The notes under the pieces are model-generated. The model was not told where the DNA came from and did not search any database. It saw only the letters and a program-made list of their open reading frames with translations. Made by a program: the position numbers and the translations under genes. Positions 15,114 to 25,336 of a stretch of 64,000 nucleotides of DNA are shown in pieces. Numbering within the stretch: the stretch's first letter is position 1; every line of letters begins with the position of its first letter. Origin of the DNA: Macrostomum hystrix (Eukaryota > Platyhelminthes > Macrostomidae); contig CATNEN010000025.1 in NCBI GenBank assembly GCA_950097015.1, forward strand, positions 1,326,001-1,390,000. The letters run 5' to 3'.

Positions 15114-17964
15114 ATGCTACTTCGCCTGGGTCGTCGTTTAGCTCTGGCCCGTCCACTGTCCACAGGAGCTGGGAATGCTGGTAGAAGCAAGGTGGACGAC
15201 ATCGACAGCGGCATCGACTTCCTAGACCACCGGGCGGTGCAGCAGGCCAAGTCCAGAGCAGAGCTCATTCGCGCACTGGCCGTGCTGCGCGCCTGCTCGG
15301 TGGACGCTTTCGTCAGCCGCGCTCTTCTCTGGATGCGCCTCGGCCGCAGGGTGCTCGGCCGGAGCTACTTCGACGCCCTGATGCGGCGCAGCTTCTTCGG
15401 CCAGTTTGTCGGTGGCGAAACCGAGGCCGAGCTGCGCCAGACTGCCGAGGCACAGCGGCGCCAGGGCCTCAGGCCGATGATCGCTGTGCCGATGGAGGAG
15501 CCGGTTGGCAAACTGCTTGAAGAAGAGCTGACGCGACTGTACGAGGAGAACACCGCCAAACAGGTGAGTTGGGTGGGCATTGGAAAGGAGACCTGAGTGG
15601 ATTAAGGAGTGGTGTGACACGATGTGGGTATGGAGTGAGGTGGGTATGGAGTGAGGTGGGTATGGAGTGAGGTGGGTATGGAGTGAGGTGGGTATGGAGT
15701 GAGGTGGGTATGGAGTGAGGTGGGTATGGAGTGAGGTGGGTATGGAGTGAGGAGGGTATGGAGTGTGGTATAGGAATGGTGTGAGTTGGGTATGGATAGG
15801 ACTTGTAGGATGAACTTTCAATAATTATAGAAGTGGCAAATCTCGGCCCCTTTTCCCGCGAGTTGTAGCGCATAGGTGAACATTACTAAGTATGAGATCA
15901 ACCTATATCTATATGAGATCAACCAAAACGGTTGTCTAAGAACACAATCTACCTCGTATGTCCTGACTTGTATTAATTTCGGATAAGTAACAAGGCCATG
16001 TAAAGCTCGTGCATAATTACAATTTTAATAAATTACGTCTTCTTGATTCCAATAAGCAGGAAAGAAAGACTTAATAATTTCCATTTGATTAATGAGTGAT
16101 TCCGAAGCACCAAGGACTTGACTGGGCATAATACGACTGAAATTGTATTAAGGAGCAGGCAGGCAACGGCGTACTGCAATGATTTCCTATCTGGGAGTTC
16201 GTAAGCTGGCCCTATACCATGCCTGTCTGTCTGGCGTTCTGGGGAGATCATTCACCGGAGGCTGTGAGCTCCGGCTTTTCTTGAGCCGAAGGGCGAAAGG
16301 CAAATTTAAGGTTTGAGGGCTGCCGTAGGCAGAAATTTTTTATGAGACGGAAAATTGTTCGATTTAAAAGTAATAGTTATGCTAATTTTGAGCGGTATTT
16401 TCAATTATAGTAAATTTAGACTATTTCTAATTTCTAATGCGTGCAACCCTGGTACTCCCCTTCTTCGTTTTTTGTGCACTTGTTGTTGCTATGCTGAATA
16501 ATTTTATTAGAATTCTTTTTCCAGGGGGAAGATAGTGTGATCTTTCTACTCTGAAATAATTCTTGAAAAGTATAGAATTAATTGTTTATTTAAAATGTAA
16601 TCCAGAGGGGACTCAACCTTATAGTCATTCATGCGCTCCAAGTCACGTGGGGATCACACCATCTGTGCGTGATAAGAATTTATTTACGGGCCTGGATTTT
16701 CTAGCGATGCTAAAAATAGAACAGTCGATTCCTATGGCCCTCCGATTGAAGATGCACACCATGAAAAATGTATGACAGACCTTGCGCTTAAATCTTCAGC
16801 AACACTCTGCGATATCCAACAGGTGCGCGCGGTGGAGCTATCTGCCGAGCTCAACAACAATCGCCCGAAGATGCAGCTAAAGCTGACCTCCCTCATGCCT
16901 ACGTCGCTGTTGTTGGCGCTGGCCAGCCGACGCAACGTCGAGGATGCCGACGCAGCCGCAGCGGCGCTGACGGAGCTGCTTCTAGAGGCTGGAAATACCG
17001 GCTCGGAGAGGCGACAGACGCTCCACCGTCTACTATTGCCAGCTGTCGATGACAGCGAACGCGCTCGACTCTCCGACCAGCTGACGTCGGGCATCGGCAG
17101 GGTTCGACGAGTCTTCGACGCCGCCAGACGGCACTCTGTGCAGATCCTGATCGACGCCGAGTACAGCCACATCAACACCGGCCTGTCGCTATTCTACCTG
17201 GCCTTGGCCAGTCTTTACAATGCCGGCGAGCATTGCCTGGTGTACAACACCTACCAGTGCTACCTGAGAGACGCGCTTCACGAGTACGCCTGGCAGACGG
17301 ACCTGCTGCTTGGAAAGCGCCGCGGAGTGCGAGCCGGTGCCAAAATTGTGCGCGGCGCCTACCTGGACTGGGAGAATCGCCGCGGAGCCGAGCTCAACGC
17401 GGTGAGTGAGTCAATTGCTCAGCTATTTGAGCACTGGAGCACTACAAAAGCTTTTGCTAAAGTACTTCGGTCCTTGTCATGAAAATTACCATGCTGTCGG
17501 TGTATCGCTCGCCTCAAGTCATCAAGTCATTCACTTTTAATCTTGATTAGGGTCAAAGCCGTGCATGGAGTAGCCACGAAGAGACCAACGACTCGTACAA
17601 CCGCGTAGTTGCTAAGGCCCTAGATCGCATAGCAACCGAAGGCGGCAATTCAAGCCGGCACGAAATGATTTTGGCCACGCACAACACTCGCAGTATTAAC
17701 CTGTGCCTAGATGGCATGCGACGCAGGTGCGTCTCATTGAATAGCGGCGTTGTGTCATTCGGCCAGCTGTACGGCATGGCTGACTACATCTCCATACCGC
17801 TCGGCCGAGCCGGCTGTCAGGTGTACAAGTCCATTCCGTACGGCAGCGTGGAGGAGACTCTGCCCTATCTGGTGCGGCGGGCCAGCGAGAACAAGCTCAT
17901 CTTTGGCGGCGTGCGAGAGGAGCGGAATGTACTGCGGTCGGCGCTGTGGACTGGACGGTCCTAA
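15114..17964 (+). CDS. PRODH2-like hydroxyproline dehydrogenase (mitochondrial)
   Basis: FAD enzyme of the proline dehydrogenase family; it oxidises trans-4-hydroxy-L-proline (or proline) in mitochondria, passing electrons to quinone. Exons 15114-15563, 16823-17401 and 17551-17964 (stop TAA), all phase 0, give 480 residues. The N-terminus (MLLRLGRRLALARPLST) is an Arg-rich mitochondrial presequence. Early motifs ELIRALAVLRACSVDAFV and GQFVGGETEAE, then LRPMIAVPMEEP, match PRODH2 more closely than PRODH1. The barrel has LIDAEYSHIN (259-268), YNTYQCYL (291-298) and KIVRGAYLD (324-332). The C-terminal active-site segment is YKSIPYGSVEETLPYLVRR, with the substrate-carboxylate arginines R452/R453. 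Ser437 stands where proline-specific enzymes have Tyr, which supports hydroxyproline as substrate. Intron 1 holds a 16-bp minisatellite; intron 2 is short (149 bases). Confidence 0.92.
15618..15765. repeat. 16-bp minisatellite, GAGGTGGGTATGGAGT, PRODH2-like intron 1
   Basis: About nine copies, starting some 55 bases after the donor at 15564. The rest of this 1.26-kb intron is unique; its 3' part (about 16520-16555) ends in a TGATCTTTCTACTCTGAA stretch that resembles the right end of the MITE at 36.5 kb. Confidence 0.9.
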
Positions 17965-19337
17965 AGACCCTGCGCCAAGTCTGGCCTCTTCATCTTTGCT
18001 CGCTGAAAGATCGCAAACAGGATTCAGGGCTTCGGTTAGATGAGATTTACTCACCTGAGGATCAGGAAATATGACAGCTTGAAGCTTGATGCTAACCGAT
18101 GCTGTGCAAGTGAATTTGCCTGTTCAAGCTGGGGATCTGTGGTCTTGAATGTTAAGACCAGGGATGGGGATCAGGGATATTGAATTTGGAACATGGGATC
18201 GTGCAGTAGATAGGGCGGTGGACCTTCCCGAAAATCGGTCATTCTGTTTGGGAGCTGTCGCGAAGTGGGCAGTGGGTATTTGAAATGCCCCGAGGTATTT
18301 TCACCAGACCAAAAATAGCGACTATTTCTACTGTTAATCAAAAAGCAGGATGATTTTATAAGAGTGCCTTCACCAAGGCAGTCAATAATTGTGCTACTTT
18401 TTTAACTAAAAACTGTTGTAAATCCTTTCGATATTTAAATCATTGATTATCAATATGCAGTCTACAAAATGACACTTTAATCACACACGAACAACACTTG
18501 AATGGTTGATGATTGTCAAGCGGATCATGCGAGCGACAAGAAATTAACTGACAGCTTTGTTATAAGAACCGTGTTGTTTTATATACCGCTTAATTATTAA
18601 TGATAATGAGTGATGCTATCCGGGTTTATTGTTCTTGAATTTCTTCCTCTGTTTATTCGCATTCAGAATTGAACAAAAAACTAATACTCAAATTGTACTA
18701 CTCATTTCAGTAGCATTAAATAAATTAGCGGAATGGGATTTATTTGAAAACGAAATGATTTACGAGCAATTTAGTCTTTAGAAATATACGATGCAAATGT
18801 ACTTTAATTTTTTCTACTCCCGGATAACAAATGACGAAGAAAATAAAGTAAAATATATCAACATTTCTGCTTTCAAACTGACTTTTTAAACAATGTAATT
18901 GATGAGATTGTCAAATCAAAGCAGAAGCAGACATATAGAATTAAACGACTTTTAATTCTGAATAAAAAAACGAATTAAGGTCTGGATAATCAGAAAGATT
19001 ATATTAGCGATCGAATCATATCACCTAGAGACTTTAGGGGGGACTTCAGGAATAAAACAGTCGTACAGTTACAATTGAAACTGGATGGAGCACATGTTAA
19101 TAATATGCACGCGTGCAGTTAAAAATGATCAGACTTAGATTGGTCGATTATTAATCAATGGGAAAATTTCTGTCAAAAAATAGAATAAAATTCTCCCCCT
19201 GTGCATCGGGCGGCGTTAATTTGAAGGATTTCAAAGCGGCTTCTTCTCAGTGTAGGCTGGCGGCGGAGCTGACGGAGTCGCAGCGGCCTGGTGCGGAGCT
19301 GAGCCAGCGTAGTAGGCGCTCTGAGAATGCAGCGAAG
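17965..19337. other. 3' flank of the PRODH2-like gene
   Basis: AT-rich sequence with a degraded MITE (separate entry) and AATAAA-like hexamers around 18718, 18842 and 18961, any of which could serve for polyadenylation. No second gene recognised. This flank is shared with the convergent WBP2-like gene beyond the next array. Confidence 0.45.
18203..18336. mobile_element. Degraded MITE related to the element at 36.5 kb
   Basis: Begins CAGTAGATAG and ends TTTCTACTGTTAA, imperfect inverted ends. Internally it shares GGTCATTC and TTTGGGAGCT with the copy at 36521-36724. There is no coding capacity, so it is a non-autonomous relic. Confidence 0.7.
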
Positions 19338-19935
19338 ATTTAGGGTTAGGGATTGCGGATTAAGTGTTAGGGATTGACGATTAAGGGTTAGGGATTGAGG
19401 ATTAAGGGTTAGGGATTAGGGATTAATGGTTAGGGATCGACGATTGAGGATAAGGGATTAAGGATTAAGGGTTAGGGATTAAGGATTAATGGTTAGGGAT
19501 TGGGGATTAAGGGTTAGGAATTCGGGATTAAGGGTTAGGGATAAAGGATTTAGGGTGACGGGTTGAGGGTCAAGAGTGAGGGGGTTGAGGAGTTAGGGTG
19601 GAGGGGTTGAGGATTTATAGTGAGGGGATTGAGGATTTAGGATTAGGTATTGAGGATTAAAGGTTTAAGGCGTGGAGGATTAAGGGTTGGGGATTGAGGA
19701 TTAAGGGTTAGGGATTGGGGATTAAGGGTTAGGAATTCGGGATTAAGGGTTAGGGATAAAGGATTTATGGTGACGGGTTGAGGATTTATAGTGAGGGGAT
19801 TGAGGATTTATGGTGAGGGGATTGAGGATTTATGGTGAGGGGATTGAAGATTTATGGTGAGGGGATTGAGGATTTAGGGTGAGGGAGTTGAGGATTTATG
19901 GTGAGGGGATTAAAGATAAAGGGTGAGGGGATTGA
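19338..19935. repeat. Telomere-like degenerate minisatellite
   Basis: Units of about 21 bases built around GATTAAGGGTTAGGGATT, so TTAGGG recurs throughout. From about 19550 the unit drifts to GAGGGGATTGAGGATTTATG. It is an interstitial, impure array about 130 bases beyond the last WBP2-like exon I can place. Confidence 0.88.
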
Positions 19936-20066
19936 GATAATTAAGATCGAAGACCTGACTGAGAAGTTAGGTGGGAGACATCCTACCAAAGGATTTTTTG
20001 ACTGCTAAGAAAAGCTCCGTATATAAACAGGTTAAATAATGATTTAAGATACTTAAAATGGATTAC

Positions 20067-23000
20067 CTGCACAGGTGGGTACGGCGGCTGCTGCTGTGTC
20101 GGATACGGCGGCGGCGGAGCCGCGCCAGGATACGGTGGTGGCGCTGGCGTCATGTACACGTAATTAGGCGGCGGCGGGCCGAACGCTTCGTGGCTGGGCA
20201 CAAAGCCGTAGATTGGGCCGTCGGCAGCGTACTGAGCAGGCGGCGGGCAGTACAGCTGGGCCGGATCGAAGGCGGCATATGCCGGCGGCGCCTGATACGA
20301 AATAAAAGGCATGTAAGACAGTCGGAGATAAATGGTAGCCTGGAGTCCTGGACTCTTAACGTAACTTGCGTTACTTGTAACTTGCGTTACTTGTAACTTG
20401 CGTTACTTGTAAATTGCGTTACTTGTAACTTGCGTTACTTGTAACTTGCGTTACTTGTAACTTGCGTTACTTGTAACTTGCGTTACTTGTAACTTGCGTT
20501 ACTTGTAACTTACGTTACTTGTAACTTGCGTTACTTGTAACTTACGGCGCAGGCTTTTAAGTCTAAGGTGCGTTTATGTCTGACCTGAAATCCATGGCGA
20601 TTGGCGTTGGCTCGTCGTCCGGCCTCCAGCAGACACTGGGCGAACTCGATGGCGCCGCCCCGATTGAAGGTGACGCTAAAGTGCGCCATGCCAGTAAAGC
20701 CGCCATCTGGCTCTGGAGCAGCTTTGCCTTCGATCCGATTGGCGCCAAAGATTGGCTGCTTCACCTCCACCTGCTTCATGTTGAGCAGCGGCATCGATAT
20801 GGACTTTACCGGACCGGACTTGCAAATACAGATGGTCTAAAATAAAAATGGTGTTTCGCAATAAGTATTAATAACATGACGAGGCATTTAACGAAGTAAT
20901 TAACAGCTTAGTTACTCCTGCTGTTTACTTAATCGGTTTTAAAGAAAAACTTTAATCGATTAAAATGGTCCACCAGTTTTATAATTTTATGTAAATATGT
21001 AATTAGATAGTGACAAATAATAAAACTTACCCTATGAGATGTTAAGAAAATTGTGCCTTTGCTTGTAGAAGATAGCTGTGGCTGATTGTCAAACTTCAGT
21101 TGAATTTCACATCCATCATAGAAGATTAACAGCCTAGAAATTGGGGATTTGTCATGTATAAAGAATTAGCTATGTGCTACCAAAATATTTTTGTAGTGAA
21201 ATGTAAACACTAACAGTCAAAAAACTTATTTAATTGAAACACACAAAGAGACTAAAAGTAATTTCATAAAATGTTTTTATAAAGAATTGCTGCAAGCACT
21301 GAGCTTATTGAATTACTCTTTGAAAACTAAATTCTAATATATAACACCTGAATTAGTTTATTTTGACTTCAATTTAGTTTAATCAATTATCACACTTATA
21401 TCAGTATTTGTATTTATACAAAATTTATTACAGGGAATTTATTTATAAAGCTATATTCAATTACTTTGGCAGCAAAAAGCATCTTAGTGACAAGACAATG
21501 CATATAAATATTTTGAATGAAGCTTATTTTGAAGGTTTTTGAATGAATCACTCTTGTATATTGATGAGAGAAGACCAGAAGACTAACAAAAGCTTTAGTT
21601 GTATCTGATCATATTTAATATTTTACCATAATAGCTTATAACTAAAATGTTACAAAGAACAGTGGCATAACAAGTACAACAGATCTAGGTAGGGTAGGCA
21701 AAGACTAGAGACTAACTTTTTATGGAGTTAGGGATCTATAGCTATCCATGTGAGTATATTTAACATTTAATATTTAGGTAGTTGTCATTTGTCCAGTTAA
21801 CCAGACAAATAGCCATTTGATTATTCATCCGGTTAACAGGTTAACCACCCAAGGACTTAATTTCTTCCCTTTCAATGAGTAGGAGCAACAATCCTCCCAA
21901 AGACCACTCTTGCCCTGCTGAGAGCCATCTTGAGTCTTGACCTCAAGACCAAACAATACCCTTAAACTAAGTTAGGGGCCTAGTCCCTAAAACAACCAAA
22001 TTTCTGGAAAAGTTTTTAATTTTTTTAATTAGCTGATAGCTCAGTCAGTAAGGTGTCGGACTCTGGATCAGATGGTCCTAGGTTCGACTCCCGACCTAGT
22101 CTAGAACTATTTGTGCAGCCTTTGGCAAGCTGCTTTGCCCTGATGTGCACACAGTCTACTCAGCTGCAAATGAGTACCAACATTTTCTTGGGTAATAATA
22201 ATTCTGGCTGGCGTGAAATAAAGCAGTTCTGTGCGGCTATTCTGTGGGGTTTGGATGCTAACCAATATGTTTGGAAAAATAAATTCCATTGCTGACACGC
22301 GGCTGTCAACCAGTGTCCGAGAGAGTCATTAGGTGTGCAGTCCCCACCTGCTAGTGTGCCTGACACACAACACCTGAACTGGCCCTTGGGTCTAGTGTCA
22401 ATTATTATTATTATTATTAATTGGCTGATAAGCAAAAATAATTTGAGACACAAACTTCAAATCTGAATGACTGTCCTTTTGCAGCTTGTTAATTATTTTA
22501 TCTTACGAATGATAGAGGTTCTTGTGGTAGCACTAAAACCCCTAATAACTTCGTTATAAGTTATAACTCAGTTAACCGGACAAATAATCAAACTAATATT
22601 TAATATATAAAACTTTTGAATAGATATAGGCCTAACCCTAACCTAGACTTTTAGGTTACACTTTAGCTTTTGTCTTTATTTTAAACCTTAAAGATTTCAG
22701 ATGCTTTTCAATCTCCACTTTGTAATTTTGATGCTTTAAAACCTGACATGTTTGGCCATAGATAGAAAAAAACAAAGATTTCATAGAACTTTTCTAGAAC
22801 TGTGATTCTATCATTGCTGTACCAGCTAAAGTAACAGGCTGGAAAGCTAGTACCAGCACTAAGAGTAAACACAGCAGTAAAATATTTATAATTCAAGGCT
22901 ATTGATACAGTGATTTACATACCGAATAAATTAAAAACTAAAAAATAACTAAAACGATACATTTTAGTTAGCTATTGCTGTATCAAAGGAACTATTTTTT

Positions 23001-24605
23001 ATTATATTATCCATTTAATTCATGATGCAGTCTACAGAAACAGATTAAGTCTTTAGCTAGAGAGCGATCCAGCAACTAATGAGTGCGCTATTATATTTCG
23101 CTAAGAATTTTTAGGTAAGGTCTCAGTTGAATGTTCTTGCTGACCATACATGTACCTACTAGGCCTACGAGGCAGCGGGGTCATTCTCAAAATTATGTAC
23201 CGAGAAGGCATTAACAAAAAAAATATTTTTTTCACTATCTTTATCGTTTTAAAGTGTGCTGCGAGGATTCAATCCTTTTGAGAGTTTTCTAAACGTTTAA
23301 AAAATGAAAAAAATGGCGTTTTTACTGCATTCTTATGTTGTTTAAAATCACAAATAAATTTTTTGCTAAGTTTTAAATTTTCCGCGCATGCGCATTTGCC
23401 ATAAATTTTCACGACTGCAAGCTTAATTATGATAAAATATTAAGTACTACTCCCATCTAATGAATTTAAAAGTAATCTAAGCTAAAATGACTATTAAATT
23501 TATGCCACTAAGTGCTGTGACTCAGCTTTTTTCGAAGTATTTCATTTGAAAACTAAAAGGTAAATAAATTCTGTGAGGTATTGAAGCTCCATTTTTGAAA
23601 GCGAATAAAATAAAAAGACAGAAGCAATTCGCATTCTCTTATAAATATTTATATCACGATACTGTATCTGAATTAATTCGTAATTATTAGCAATATACTA
23701 ATTGTATTTAAAAACAGTAAACATAAAAAATATAAAAATCGACTCGAATGCTTATGCACAACAACACTGTCAAGAAAAAAGATTTCTCGCATATACTGGT
23801 ACCTTAATACATGGAAATATTACAGATATGATGCCACCTTCCTAAGGAATAAATCTACGTGTTTTGAATATTTCTCATTATTATAGAAAATGAAAGATAC
23901 ACCATAATTTGCTTATTGTAACATTTTTTGTGTCTGGAAAGGAGGTTTCATGACAAAAGAAATGCCAAAATAGTGTAAAAATGTGAATTTTTATTGACAA
24001 GACACGCACCTCTGAATTTCATATCATCATTGCTTCATTTTATTACAAGAATTTCCTTGACGGCCAATTAAATAAAAATTGTGCTATATGTATACATTCC
24101 AATTGTTCGAAGCTTCCGGACCTTGGGAAATTTTGAATTTTTTCAGAAAAAATGTACATTAACTATGTTAATTTTATTAGATATAACAAAAAACAATAAT
24201 AAAAGATTTTTCTAAAATAAGACAACTATGTTTAATATACGAAAACTAAAAAAAAATATGCACTTTTTGTATGACCTTATCTAATATCAAAATGTACGTC
24301 AGAAAGCAAAATAATTTACGGTGTTTTTGAAGGCAATAAACAAATGTAAATGCTGGTCCATATTAATGTTATTTTCTGGTTCTGGTTTCTATTTTGCACT
24401 CTACTAGAGACACAGATTAGAATAAATAAAGTTTTTTGCAATTGTCAAAAACTTTTTTACAACACACTATTTCCGAGCATTAATTTGAGAATGACCCAGC
24501 GCCGCAGCAGACAAACGATCAATTGAAATTATACATTTTAACTCACCTTTCGCCATAGAAAAGAATCACACCACCACCAGATGCATGGGCCTTGTTGATT
24601 GACAT
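20067..24605 (-). CDS. WBP2-like GRAM-domain protein with PPxY motifs, last exon not found
   Basis: WW-domain-binding adaptor/co-activator family; PPxY motifs bind WW proteins such as YAP and NEDD4-type ligases. Exons in transcript order: 24605-24547 (ATG; MSINKAHASGGGVILFYGE), 21133-21031, 20836-20585 and 20291-20067. All junctions are GT..AG with matching phase, giving 213 residues so far. Exon 2 ends KGTIFLTSHR and exon 3 carries SMPLLNMKQVEVKQPIFGAN and GGAIEFAQCLLEA, closely following the GRAM domain of WBP2. Exon 4 is Pro/Tyr-rich, with PPAY (140-143), PPNY (179-182), PPPY (189-192) and PPPY (198-201). After exon 4 there is a good donor (GTAATC), but the short C-terminal exon cannot be recognised downstream. 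Intron 1 is 3.4 kb and holds a SINE and a 1.3-kb inverted-repeat element; intron 3 holds a 16-bp array. The start lies 731 bases from the divergent CEP126-like start. Confidence 0.9.
20355..20545. repeat. 16-bp minisatellite, TAACTTGCGTTACTTG, WBP2-like intron 3
   Basis: About twelve nearly identical copies in a 293-base intron (20292-20584), about 40 bases from the donor. Confidence 0.95.
22033..22420 (+). mobile_element. tRNA-derived SINE in WBP2-like intron 1
   Basis: The head looks like a tRNA gene: TAGCTCAGTCAGTAAGG as A box and GGTTCGACTCCC as B box. The acceptor stem does not pair, so it is not a working tRNA. The tail ends GGGTCTAGTGTCA followed by an ATT run at about 22398-22420. 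The same GGGTCTAGTGTCA ends the SINE copies at 62.1, 62.8 and (reversed) 30.6 kb, but the head differs. Confidence 0.75.
23178..24497. mobile_element. 1,320-bp non-autonomous DNA element with terminal inverted repeats
   Basis: The left end is GGGTCATTCTCAAAATTATG and the right end, read from the other strand, is GGGTCATTCTCAAATTAATG, with weaker similarity inward. The element is flanked by AGCG on both sides (23174-23177 and 24498-24501), a likely 4-bp target duplication. The interior is AT-rich without a recognisable transposase. It sits in intron 1 of the WBP2-like gene close to exon 1. The superfamily is not assigned. Confidence 0.75.
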
Positions 24606-25336
24606 ACTTATGTCAGGCTGCTAGTTATAAGTTGTACTGATTTCGTTATCAAAAGCACATACTCTACTGTACAGTTTTCTTTGAAAAATAAGACAAGTAA
24701 AGATTTTATATAATTGCCAAATTATTCAATTATTGATGATAACAAAACATTGTGTATCATAATACTTTTTAAGGTTTAAATCATTTTCTAAACTGTTTAG
24801 TATTGTGATTTTTGCTGTCAAACTTGATTTTTATAACTGCTAAGCGATAAGAAGTATAAATAGTTGTATTAGCACAATTTTAACATAAAAGTTTTTAACG
24901 ATTTTTCAGAACTTTATTCACAAACACGCGAGATATATTAGCATCTGCACCTGCGACTGCAATGTCAGAAGACGAAGGGTGTTTGTGATCTACATAATGA
25001 TTCCGACCAACATCGGCTACGCGTATCCTTTTGCTACTATGAGTTTCGAATTGCTTAATGTCTTCCTTTGACAATTGTTAGTCGATCGAGAGTCTTTCGT
25101 TATTTTCTACACGATGCACGAACGTATAGTCAGCACTGGTTCTAAATCCATTCGCACTTTACAGCTAGCATGTTCTAAAGCTTAATTAGATTTTTTCACA
25201 AAGCAGATTTATTGGTGAAAGGTTCAGCTGTTGGAAATATTTATGTTTTTTAACTAAGCAAACTTTTATACTCTTATATTAAGAAACTAAAATATTAATG
25301 CATAAATTGGTTCATAATTAAAAATCCATCCGAAGC
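24606..25336. promoter_or_regulatory. Divergent promoter region between the WBP2-like and CEP126-like genes
   Basis: 731 bases separate two start codons that point away from each other. AT-rich, with no clear exon or repeat array. A shared promoter is inferred from arrangement only; untranslated first exons could also lie here. Confidence 0.4.

Noticed and set aside
22033-22105. tRNA gene
   Set aside because: A and B boxes are present, but the acceptor stem does not pair and a SINE body with an ATT tail follows.
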